From Polaribacter sp. BM10 (lineage in GTDB: Bacteria > Bacteroidota > Bacteroidia > Flavobacteriales > Flavobacteriaceae): DNA of 64,000 nt. The position numbers and the translations under genes were made by a program. Positions 25,425 through 33,317 of the stretch are shown one piece after another. The stretch covers positions 744,001-808,000 of the forward strand of contig NZ_CP019704.1 of assembly GCF_002005425.1 (NCBI RefSeq). The letters run 5' to 3'. Numbering within the stretch: the stretch's first letter is position 1; every line of letters begins with the position of its first letter. The notes below the pieces were generated by a model. That model did no database searches, was not told the DNA's origin, and saw nothing but the letters and a program-made list of their open reading frames with translations.

Positions 25425-25991
25425 ATGAAATTAAGAAATAATAATCCTGCACTAATATTAGTCGATGTACAAAAAGCGTTTATGGACGAAGAATATTGGG
25501 GAGGAAATAGAAACAATAAGAATGCTGAGATTGTTTGCGGTAAAATTTTGAACAAATGGAGAGAATTAGATTTACCTATATTTCACATTAGACATAGCTC
25601 AACGAATCTAAAATCCAAATTAAACCCAACCAATAAGGGATTTGAATTCAATGAAAATGTAACACCTTGGGCAGAAGAGCCAATTATTACAAAAGAAGTT
25701 AATAGTGCATTTATTGGAACTGACTTAAAAGAGCAACTGGACAAATTAAGCATTAACACTCTTGTTATTGTGGGAATAACAACAAATCATTGTGTATCTA
25801 CAACAACACGAATGGCTGGTAATTTCGGATACGAAACCTATCTAATTTCTGATGCGACTGCTACATTTGACAGAATTGGTATTAATGGAGAAAAGTATGA
25901 TTCGGAAACTATTCATTTGACAACTCTTGCTAATTTGAATGATGAATTTGCAACTGTTTGGAATTTTAAGAAATTAATATCCGAGATATAA
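25425..25991 (+). CDS. Isochorismatase-like cysteine hydrolase
   Basis: 188 residues. Start at the ATG 25425 (MKLRNNNPALILVDVQKAFMD), since the upstream GTG at 25401 lies in the cassette boundary. Catalytic triad visible: Asp14 in VDVQ, Lys in TKEVNSAF and Cys123 in GITTNHCVSTTTRMAGNFGY. Members hydrolyse amides or vinyl ethers (nicotinamidase, isochorismatase and relatives); the substrate is not evident. Single-gene cassette with perfect ends GTTGTGCTTA/TAAGCACAAC. Promoter block copy 4 ends 24 bases upstream. Confidence 0.85.
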   Translation: MKLRNNNPALILVDVQKAFMDEEYWGGNRNNKNAEIVCGKILNKWRELDLPIFHIRHSSTNLKSKLNPTNKGFEFNENVTPWAEEPIITKEVNSAFIGTDLKEQLDKLSINTLVIVGITTNHCVSTTTRMAGNFGYETYLISDATATFDRIGINGEKYDSETIHLTTLANLNDEFATVWNFKKLISEI

Positions 25992-26008
25992 CAAGATGGA
26001 AAAAGCAC

Positions 26009-26211
26009 TAAGCACAACAATGCCTATAGCAAATAGGGCGAAAAGAGTTAAATTTAATGGCTTGGGTTTATTTACGAAGTCCGCCAAATCTTTTGGATTT
26101 GGCAATTAAAAATAAAAATAATTACAAAACAAAAAGCTCTGGCTAGCAGACCAGACGGAAACGAAAAGTTTCCTTGCCTGCCCTACTTGCCATAGCCGAG
26201 ACGTTGTGCGT
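26009..26211 (+). repeat. attC-like cassette site 15 (long type)
   Basis: R'' TAAGCACAAC (26009-26018) complements GTTGTGCTTA at 25398. The closing core is GTTGTGCGT (26203-26211). About 200 bp because of extra middle sequence, including the inner hairpin CCAAATC TTTT GGATTTGG. Confidence 0.6.
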
Positions 26212-26220
26212 CATTACAAA

Positions 26221-26808
26221 ATGAGAGTAAATAAAGAAGAAATAATAAATCGAATTAGTGAAACATATTCAAAATTGTCTTTTGAATGTCAACAGAAATT
26301 ATCAAATAATTCTAAATTTTTAGTTCTACCAAAAGGCGAAATACTTGTCAGAGAAGGACAATATTCTGATAAAACATTTTTCATCTTTAATGGTTGCGCA
26401 AGAGCGTACTATTTAAAAGATGGAAAAGACATTTCTGATTGGTTTGCTTTCGATAACGATTTTATTAGTTCTATAAATAGTTTTTTTCTCAATATCCCAA
26501 GCCCACATTTTATAGAACTGCTGGAGGATTCCATAATATTAGAAATATCGAAAATAGATGTAGAAAAACTATCTGATGAGCACACTGATTTTGAACGTTT
26601 AAGTAAAATTGTTGTGACAAAAACAATGTTACGACAACAGGAAAGAATTTCATCTATGCAATTTCATTCGGCAGAACAGAAATATGATAATATTTTATCC
26701 ATTCGACCTGATATTACTCAAAGAATTCCATTAACACATATAGCTTCATATATTGGAATTACGCTTGAAACATTAAGTAGAATCCGAAATTTTAAAAACC
26801 GAATTTGA
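26221..26808 (+). CDS. Crp/Fnr-family transcription regulator
   Basis: 195 residues from the ATG at 26221; a GTG at 26206 is in the cassette core and is rejected. The cyclic-nucleotide-binding-like domain is at residues 15-125 (FLVLPKGEILVREGQYSDKTFFIFNGCARAYY). A short C-terminal HTH (IPLTHIASYIGITLETLSRIRN) follows. It lacks the N-terminal Cys cluster of oxygen-sensing FNR. A perfect TTGAT-N4-ATCAA site lies just at its end and before the next gene, so it probably controls that gene. Both share one cassette (GTTGTGCGT/ACGCACAAC). Confidence 0.8.
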   Translation: MRVNKEEIINRISETYSKLSFECQQKLSNNSKFLVLPKGEILVREGQYSDKTFFIFNGCARAYYLKDGKDISDWFAFDNDFISSINSFFLNIPSPHFIELLEDSIILEISKIDVEKLSDEHTDFERLSKIVVTKTMLRQQERISSMQFHSAEQKYDNILSIRPDITQRIPLTHIASYIGITLETLSRIRNFKNRI

Positions 26809-26818
26809 TATAAATCAA
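26805..26818 (+). promoter_or_regulatory. FNR-type operator TTGATATAAATCAA
   Basis: Exact match to the FNR consensus TTGAT-N4-ATCAA, overlapping the last codons of the Crp/Fnr gene. A weak -7 box (GATTTTTG, 26841-26848) follows. If it is used, the operator centre would be near -42, the usual place for a class II activator. So the cassette regulator probably activates the next gene. Confidence 0.6.
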
Positions 26819-26858
26819 ATGACAGCTTAATTTTTAAGTTGATTTTTGTAAAAAAAAA

Positions 26859-27470
26859 ATGAAACGTATACATTATTTCTCAGGAGTCCTAATTTCCTTT
26901 TTCGTGGGATTACATTTGTTTAATCATTTATATAGTATTTTGGGAGCAGATGCTCATATTGAAATGATGAATGACTTAAGAGTTGTTTATAGAAACATAA
27001 TCGCAGAAACCATATTACTTTTTGCTGTTATAATACAGGTTTTTTCGGGAATCAAATTATTCTTTAAAAAACGAAAAAATGTTACTGATTTCTTTGAAAA
27101 ATTACAAATTTGGACTGGACTTTATCTTGCGATTTTCTTTTTTATTCATTTAAGTGCAGTTTTATCTGGAAGACTAATTTTGAATTTAGACACTAATTTT
27201 TATTTTGGAGTTGCCGGACTAAATACATTTCCCTTGAACTTATTTTTTATACCATATTATGGACTTGCTATAATCTCATTTTTTGGGCATATTTCTGCTG
27301 TTCACTCAAAAAAAATGAAAAATAAAATAATTGGAATTGAGCCGAATATACAATCCTACATTATTCTGATTATTGGAATAATACTGACTTTAGTAATATT
27401 CTACGGACTGACAAACGAATTTAATGGAGTTGAAATACCGAAAGAATACGATATAATGACTGGAAAATAA
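26859..27470 (+). CDS. Four/five-TM membrane protein with conserved His, possible heme-b type
   Basis: 203 residues, about five membrane spans. His pairs lie inside or at the ends of the spans (GLHLFNHLY near 18-26, IHLSAV near 98, FFGHISAVHSKK near 143-150). This pattern is found in di-heme cytochrome b anchors such as those of succinate dehydrogenase. I cannot confirm the family. It follows an FNR-type operator, so it may respond to oxygen or nitric oxide (inference). Second gene of the Crp/Fnr cassette. Confidence 0.6.
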   Translation: MKRIHYFSGVLISFFVGLHLFNHLYSILGADAHIEMMNDLRVVYRNIIAETILLFAVIIQVFSGIKLFFKKRKNVTDFFEKLQIWTGLYLAIFFFIHLSAVLSGRLILNLDTNFYFGVAGLNTFPLNLFFIPYYGLAIISFFGHISAVHSKKMKNKIIGIEPNIQSYIILIIGIILTLVIFYGLTNEFNGVEIPKEYDIMTGK

Positions 27471-27476
27471 AAACGA

Positions 27477-27671
27477 ACGCACAACAATGTATAAAAATAA
27501 TAAGGGTTTTAATGCTTAATCAAAGACTAGTGCATATTAACAAAGTCCGCCAAATTTACAATTTGACGGTTAAAAGTAAAATAGTGGTAAAATTGTAAAT
27601 TTGGCTAAGTGCTAAACCGAAAAGTAAGTGCGTTTTAATCTCTTACTATTCTCATACTAAACGTTGTGCAT
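27477..27671 (+). repeat. attC-like cassette site 16 (long type)
   Basis: R'' ACGCACAAC (27477-27485) complements GTTGTGCGT at 26203. The closing core is GTTGTGCAT (27663-27671). About 195 bp. It contains the inner pair GCCAAATTTACAA/TTGTAAATTTGGC and an outer pairing TATAAAAATAATAAGGG with a TTACTATTCTCATA block. Confidence 0.6.
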
Positions 27672-27707
27672 AATATTGAGCAACTAACTTAAAAACTAAC
27701 GACTGAA

Positions 27708-28172
27708 TTGAAACGCAAAGAAATATTTTGGCTTATTGGAACAGCAATTTTTGTGCTGATTATAAATTTTTCTCTATTTGGTGTTGACGGATTCAAATCT
27801 GAATCTGTAACTGACATAAATGTTCACGACACTTATTTTGTAATTGCGAATATTCATTTTATTCTGCCATTATCCATTCTGATTTTTTTTAGCGTTTATC
27901 TTATACGAATGTTAAAACAGAATTTTAAAAACTTAACTGCTAATATGATTTTTGTTATTAGTGGAGTATTGAGTATTTGGATTCTTACTGGAATGATTTC
28001 ATTTGTCAATTCTTATATCGGAGTAACAGAGACTACAGAATATAATCTTACTGTAACTAACAAAATATTTGACAATGTTTCAACAGTTCTATATTCATTA
28101 CAAATAATAATAGTTGGATTGATAGTATACAGCGGATTTAAAACTGGACGAAATTATAAGTTGACTGAATAA
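27708..28172 (+). CDS. Four-TM protein with COX1-like HDTYF motif, copy B
   Basis: 154 residues, TTG start as in copy A at 24516. Differences are Ile for Thr near residue 14, TTEYNLT for TTDYNLL, and YSLQ for YLLQ. All motif residues are conserved. The copy has its own leader and site, so a whole cassette seems to have been duplicated, with the Crp/Fnr and isochorismatase cassettes between the copies. Recent, since noncoding bases are also nearly identical. Confidence 0.65.
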   Translation: MKRKEIFWLIGTAIFVLIINFSLFGVDGFKSESVTDINVHDTYFVIANIHFILPLSILIFFSVYLIRMLKQNFKNLTANMIFVISGVLSIWILTGMISFVNSYIGVTETTEYNLTVTNKIFDNVSTVLYSLQIIIVGLIVYSGFKTGRNYKLTE

Positions 28173-28179
28173 AAACACC

Positions 28180-28321
28180 ATGCCAACACCGTATAACCAA
28201 AATTGCTAGTATAAGCTTACTTGCGAAAGTCCTCTCGGATTTTCTATTCAGTTTGTATTTAATAAATTAGTTGCTTAAACACCTAACAAGGGATATATAA
28301 ACTCGTTCTCCCCTACTTATA
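28180..28321 (+). repeat. attC-like cassette site 17
   Basis: R'' ATGCCAAC (28180-28187). The closing core is GTTCTCC (28315-28321). Close copy of the site at 24988 in its first half. The hairpin is GAAAGTCC TCTC GGATTTTC. Confidence 0.65.
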
Positions 28322-28594
28322 AGTATCCACACATACAAACAGGTAACTTTTCATATACATAAAGGTTACTGTCACAAATTTAAAAGAAGAACCTAGCTTC
28401 AAAAGAACTTTAATAAACTATTAAGTAGAAATAACTTTATTAAGACTTTAGTATTATTTAGTTAATGATATTGCCAAAGAAAATTGCTGTTTCTATTTGA
28501 TAACTGCGTGGTATTTAGTTTAAGTAATAAAAAAGTGCTGTTATACAAGTAAATAAAATCTAAATACAATATATTTGATGTTATAAAACTAGTT
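28315..28594 (+). repeat. Promoter-bearing repeat block, copy 5
   Basis: About 280 bp. The -7 box TATATTTG is at 28570-28577. It ends GATGTTATAAAACTAGTT and joins cassette start GTTGGCAGT of the helicase cassette. Confidence 0.6.
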
Positions 28595-28648
28595 GGCAGT
28601 CATTTAAGAAACATATTGCTAAACAAGAATAGTAAGATAAAAAAAAAT

Positions 28649-29704
28649 ATGGCAAAAGAATCTTGGTACATAAACGAATCTGAACTTGACGATTATCAAG
28701 TAAGAATAGTGCGTAGAAATTTAAGCAGTTCTTTTATTGTAAAAGGCTGTGCAGGAAGCGGAAAAACTGTTTTAGCATTGTGGAGAGCAAAAGAACTTTC
28801 AGAACAAGGGAATAATGACTACTTGATTATCGTGTTTACAAAAGCATTGAAACAATTTATAGAGGATGGAATACACACTATTGGAGTTGACGAATCTAAA
28901 GTACTCTATCATTGGGAATGGGTAAATCGAAGAGATAAGGCATCAGCTGAATATATAATTGTAGATGAAGTTCAAGATTTTGATACTAACGAATTAGCTG
29001 AATTGCAAAATGCAGCTAAAAAACATTTTATACTTTTTGGAGATTCAGCTCAACAACTCTACAAAAACATACCGAATAAAGGCAGACTTTTGACAATGGA
29101 GGAAATCCAAATTCAAACTAATATTCCAATGGAAAATTTAGTAATTAATCATAGGTTGCCAAAAAAAGTAGCTCGAATTGCAGAAAAAGTTACACAATCT
29201 AGAGACCCTTTGGAAGATAGATGTAATAAAGAAGGAGTTAATAAACCTAGGTTGGTGGAATGTTCTTCGTTCGAAGACCAATTAGATTATATAAAAGATG
29301 TAGTTAAGGCACAAAATTATACTGATGTTGGCATATTACTACCAACAAATAATGATGTCAAAATAGCTAAAAGCTATTTTGACAAATCAAATTGGGGTGT
29401 AGAAGCCAAAATAGGATATGGTTCTAATTCAATGGATTTAGATTTTACAACCGAAAATCCTAAATTAATGACCTATCATAGTGCTAAAGGACTTCAATTT
29501 GAGGCTGTTTTCATCCCAATGTGTATCGGAAGTGATGAAAAAGATAGGAATCCATTATATGTTGCATTAACTAGAAGTTATCGTGATTTATTCATTTTAT
29601 ATTCAAATCATTTATCAACCTTTATAGAAAATATCGACAGAAATCTATTTGAATATCATAATGAAAAGAACAAAAATTCTGTAAATGATGATTTACCTTT
29701 TTAA
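28649..29704 (+). CDS. UvrD/Rep-like superfamily 1 helicase (short)
   Basis: 351 residues from the ATG at 28649 (MAKESWYIN). An in-frame TTG at 28616 is less likely. Motifs: Walker A GCAGSGKT (33-40), Walker B IIVDEVQDF, motif III FGDSAQQLY, motif IV-like YHSAKGLQFEAVF and motif VI YVALTRSYRDL. Its small size suggests a compact SF1 NTPase without the usual 1B/2B insertions, as in many defence or DNA-repair cassettes. The next gene begins 9 bases later, so the two act together. Promoter block copy 5 is directly upstream. Confidence 0.8.
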   Translation: MAKESWYINESELDDYQVRIVRRNLSSSFIVKGCAGSGKTVLALWRAKELSEQGNNDYLIIVFTKALKQFIEDGIHTIGVDESKVLYHWEWVNRRDKASAEYIIVDEVQDFDTNELAELQNAAKKHFILFGDSAQQLYKNIPNKGRLLTMEEIQIQTNIPMENLVINHRLPKKVARIAEKVTQSRDPLEDRCNKEGVNKPRLVECSSFEDQLDYIKDVVKAQNYTDVGILLPTNNDVKIAKSYFDKSNWGVEAKIGYGSNSMDLDFTTENPKLMTYHSAKGLQFEAVFIPMCIGSDEKDRNPLYVALTRSYRDLFILYSNHLSTFIENIDRNLFEYHNEKNKNSVNDDLPF

Positions 29705-29713
29705 AAAAGTAAA

Positions 29714-31612
29714 ATGAAAGTATATATTCCATTTAACTCAAACGATTTCAATAGTGTATTTACTACATTATCAATATCACCTACTTCATATTATCCAAAT
29801 AGAAGATATAGTTTTAAAAGAGCTTCCACGACATTCCTTAATGAAAATGAGCATTTCTTAATCGGTTATGAAAAACCAATTTTTCATAATAGGGAAATTG
29901 ATAAAGATTATGGTTTTCCAATACTGTTAGAAACAAATATTGACAATAAAAATTATAAAATTATTAAGGATAAAACGGGAGTAAATTTTGTGGTAATCAA
30001 CAAAACGATATTTCTATTTAACGACTTTAAATTAATTTTTAGAAGAGAACAAGAGCTAAATGAAACTTTAGCAAAATCCTTAAAAAGCATTGAAACAAAG
30101 TATGCAAATATTGCAAAAGAAAATTCTGTTGTAATTAAAGAAGATTGTTTTGTTACGGTTTTACCAAACCCAAATTTACCTTCAAAAAACAAAGAACTGA
30201 ATTCAACTACTTTCTTAAAAGAAAGAATAATAAACAGAATTTTTGGTGTCATTTTAGGTAGTTCAATCGCTTTTTCAAATAAAACTTCTAAAGAATGGCA
30301 AGAAATATCACTTCTATTAAAATCTCTAAATAATAATCTGTCCCTATTTCTAAATAAAATTGGAGAAGATAATGTCTTTGAAAAAAAGAAGTCTTTAGAT
30401 ATTATAAATAAAATAAACTCTCTTTATGAATCTACTGAAACACTTGATGAAGCAATTATGCTTGAATCAACAATCACTTCTGACATACTAAATTCATTTA
30501 AGAAGTTTGAAATCTTAAAGACACCAGTTTATGAATTATTAATTGAAGGTATTTTAAGTAAGTCAAAAATTGACTTACCAATATTACTTAAAATTGAAAA
30601 GTTTAAACGTGCAATAAATTCAAAATATAGTTCAAAATACCCAAGTAATTATATCAAAAAAGTAAATGACGTTTTCAATGATATTAAATTCACTATTGAA
30701 AAACAAATCACTTTATCTAGAAAGAGTAATAAGCTGAATTTGGACGATTTAATCATACCAGAATTTAAAAATGATGGACTAACAATAAAAACACCAGAAC
30801 ATCTAAATTCGTCTGAAATAGATTATTTAACATCAACTTTATTATATTTTATAAAGGCAGATAATATTGAAAATATAGAATATTTTTTCATCAATAGAAA
30901 GGAATTACTAATTGACATTGCTAAACATTTCAAATCAAACATTAAAGGATTTGATAAATCTGAAGATAGAACATATCTTTTAGAACTTCTAAAATCATTC
31001 GACAGTTTAAGAAGCGGTTTTAAAATTTCATCAACCAACAATGAAGTTCTTAAATCAATAGCAATTTTATTTACTTCAGGTCGTGACTTTTTGAAATTTG
31101 TAGAAAACAATGAAAAAGAAGAAATCCTAAGCCCAATAATTTATTATTCACTTTGGGGCTCAATTTATGGCGCAGCTATACTACCAAAAACAACAACTGA
31201 ACTTATTACAGATGACAAGAATAATCTAAAAACATTAATTAGAGCTTTTGAAAGAACATTAAATACTTTTGTACCTTGTAAAGAATTAAGTTCAGAAAAA
31301 ACTAAAATATTTTTGAAACCAGATAAGTCAGAAAAAAACATAGCGTCAGAACCTAGTGATGTTTATTCTAAACCTATTTCAGTTTTAGCCTCTAAAATTT
31401 TTGAAATCATTAAGGAAAAGAAAAAAGTAAAACTTGCTGAATTAAAATCATTTTCAAAAAAATTTAAAACAAATAGTGATGTTGAAAATTTAATCTTGAA
31501 TGAAATAAAAGAGAAAGTAACTGTTACAAAAGAAGGAAGGACAATGTATGCAATTTTGAAAGAAAAAACGTACTGTTTACATAGAAAAACGAACCGCCAA
31601 CAACGTAAATAA
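29714..31612 (+). CDS. Large partner of the UvrD-like helicase, unknown
   Basis: 632 residues, Lys/Asn/Leu-rich and mostly helical, with likely coiled-coil segments (about 110-140 and 215-260). No signal peptide and no recognised catalytic motif. The N-terminus (MKVYIPFNSNDFNSVFTTLSISP) looks like a conserved starting strand. Tight spacing to the helicase suggests a two-gene system, perhaps DNA-targeting defence (inference). The last codons (KTNRQQRK-stop) are read from the cassette site at 31593. Confidence 0.55.
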   Translation: MKVYIPFNSNDFNSVFTTLSISPTSYYPNRRYSFKRASTTFLNENEHFLIGYEKPIFHNREIDKDYGFPILLETNIDNKNYKIIKDKTGVNFVVINKTIFLFNDFKLIFRREQELNETLAKSLKSIETKYANIAKENSVVIKEDCFVTVLPNPNLPSKNKELNSTTFLKERIINRIFGVILGSSIAFSNKTSKEWQEISLLLKSLNNNLSLFLNKIGEDNVFEKKKSLDIINKINSLYESTETLDEAIMLESTITSDILNSFKKFEILKTPVYELLIEGILSKSKIDLPILLKIEKFKRAINSKYSSKYPSNYIKKVNDVFNDIKFTIEKQITLSRKSNKLNLDDLIIPEFKNDGLTIKTPEHLNSSEIDYLTSTLLYFIKADNIENIEYFFINRKELLIDIAKHFKSNIKGFDKSEDRTYLLELLKSFDSLRSGFKISSTNNEVLKSIAILFTSGRDFLKFVENNEKEEILSPIIYYSLWGSIYGAAILPKTTTELITDDKNNLKTLIRAFERTLNTFVPCKELSSEKTKIFLKPDKSEKNIASEPSDVYSKPISVLASKIFEIIKEKKKVKLAELKSFSKKFKTNSDVENLILNEIKEKVTVTKEGRTMYAILKEKTYCLHRKTNRQQRK

Positions 31613-31726
31613 AAAATAGCGGTTTAATCGCTTTATTAAAAGAAAATTAATAAATTAAAGGTCAGTTATAATACGAAAAGTTAGTGTTTAAAAATCCGCT
31701 ACTTTTCATATACAATACCGATGCAA
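31593..31726 (+). repeat. attC-like cassette site 18 (degenerate R')
   Basis: R'' ACCGCCAAC (31593-31601) is complementary, with one mismatch, to GTTGGCAGT at 28592. The stem is TAAAAAATAGCGG against CCGCTACTTTTCATA. The closing core reads GATGCAAA instead of GTTGCAAA (31720-31727). Confidence 0.6.
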
Positions 31727-31795
31727 ATAATTGATGAAACCTTACTAACACCATTGAAATAATTTAATTTAGAAAACTAACTAAAACCCAAAAAA

Positions 31796-32848
31796 ATGAA
31801 ACTATTTAGAAAAAGTATTTTATTTATAATCGTTTTACTGATTACTAATCTTTCTTACTCACAAGATAATTTAGATTCAATTCAGAACGCTAGTAATGGC
31901 ATCAAACTATTACAGGAGAGATTTTTAGATTTAAATAAAGAAACGAATAAACTAAAGAAAACAAATGATAGTATACTTAACATTATAAAAACTCAAACCA
32001 ATCAATCACTATCAATTCAAAAGAAACTTTCCGAAAATAATTATAAATTAATTGAAAGTGAATTAAATGAAATTATAAAATTTGAAGAACAAATAAAAAA
32101 TTATGAAGATATAATTAAAGTCGCTTATTCAGGAGCACTTATTAATAAATTAAATAGTCCAACTAGTACCGAATTAGGAATAAGTTTTAGTGAAATAATT
32201 AAAAATAATTGTGAATCTATACTTACCAAAGATTTAGGGCGAAATAAAAAAAATCGGCTTTTAGAAACAATAAATAGAGTAATAAATATTCCTATTGTAA
32301 ATTCTTTAGTTGTATCAAACCCAATATCATCAATGGTAAGTGGAATTTTTAATCAAGTAGTTGGATTTAACAATAACTCTATTGATACAAAAACAATTAA
32401 GGAATTTATGTCCAGTTTAGAACCTTATATTAAATTTCATACATCGATTGATAAAGCTAATCTAAATTTTGAAAATCAGTTAATTTCATTTCAATACGAC
32501 TTAAGTAAGTTGAAAACAGAATTTTCAAAATATAAGAATAATTTTTACTTAATTTTAAATCCACAAACAATGGATATAGATGTTATATTTAGAAAAAATT
32601 CTTCGAATTTAAATTTTTCTGATTATAAGGGAATTAATGAAAATCCAACTGTTACTAAAATAATTGAATTAGTTGATTCTTCACCTAATTTTAGCATAGA
32701 CAGAAGTGTTTTTGTCAACTCTTATAGTAAATTTATTGAAAAAATAATTCAAACACTTAAATTAGCTGAAAGTGATCAAAAAGTAAAATATGATAAAGGA
32801 AAAATTAGAGAAAATATTCTAAAGTTAGAAACTGTTAAATTGAAATAA
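31796..32848 (+). CDS. Exported coiled-coil protein, unknown
   Basis: 350 residues. Signal peptide MKLFRKSILFIIVLLITNLSYSQ. Heptad-like stretches lie at about 38-105 (NKLKKTNDSILNIIKTQTNQSL) and later, so it is probably an elongated periplasmic helix bundle. No domain recognised. Its cassette ends do not match (start GATGCAAA, end ACTTTTAAC), so this unit may have been rearranged. Confidence 0.6.
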   Translation: MKLFRKSILFIIVLLITNLSYSQDNLDSIQNASNGIKLLQERFLDLNKETNKLKKTNDSILNIIKTQTNQSLSIQKKLSENNYKLIESELNEIIKFEEQIKNYEDIIKVAYSGALINKLNSPTSTELGISFSEIIKNNCESILTKDLGRNKKNRLLETINRVINIPIVNSLVVSNPISSMVSGIFNQVVGFNNNSIDTKTIKEFMSSLEPYIKFHTSIDKANLNFENQLISFQYDLSKLKTEFSKYKNNFYLILNPQTMDIDVIFRKNSSNLNFSDYKGINENPTVTKIIELVDSSPNFSIDRSVFVNSYSKFIEKIIQTLKLAESDQKVKYDKGKIRENILKLETVKLK

Positions 32849-32882
32849 TTGTAAGTGAAAACGATTCAATTAAAATACAACT

Positions 32883-33007
32883 ACTTTTAACACCCTAAAT
32901 TATTTATTGCCTACTTACGAAAGTCCTTACAGGTTTTTTTAGTAGGTAATTATTTACTAAATTAAATACTTAAACCACGCAACTTACCAAACAAAACAAC
33001 GTTATCC
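32883..33007 (+). repeat. attC-like cassette site 19
   Basis: R'' ACTTTTAAC (32883-32891). The closing core is GTTATCC (33001-33007). Inner blocks TGCCTACTTACGAAAGTCC and TACTAAATTAAATACTTAAACCACGCAAC are recognisable but the site is AT-rich and diverged. Confidence 0.55.
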
Positions 33008-33290
33008 CCTACTTACAATTATTTACACATACAAACAGGTAACTTTCCATATACCTAAACGTTATTACCACAAATTTAAAAGAAGAACCTAACTTCAACA
33101 GAACTTTAATAAACTATTAAGTAGAAATAACTTTCTTAAGACTTCAGCATTATTTAGTTAATGATATAGCCAAAATAGATTACTGTTTCTACTTGATAAC
33201 TACATGATATTTAGTTTAAGTAATAAAAAAGTGCTGTTATACAAGTAAATAAAATCTAAATGCAATATATTTGATTTTATATAACGAGTT
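33001..33290 (+). repeat. Promoter-bearing repeat block, copy 6
   Basis: About 290 bp, very close to copy 3. The -7 box TATATTTG is at 33266-33273. It ends TATATAACGAGTT and joins the cassette start GTTAGGCAC. Confidence 0.6.
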
Positions 33291-33317
33291 AGGCACAAGT
33301 ACAGATAAAAATCGACA

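Noticed and set aside
12041..33290. The 285-bp blocks as MITEs
   Set aside because: No terminal inverted repeats and no target duplications are seen. All six lie at cassette boundaries in one orientation, which is not expected for random transposition.
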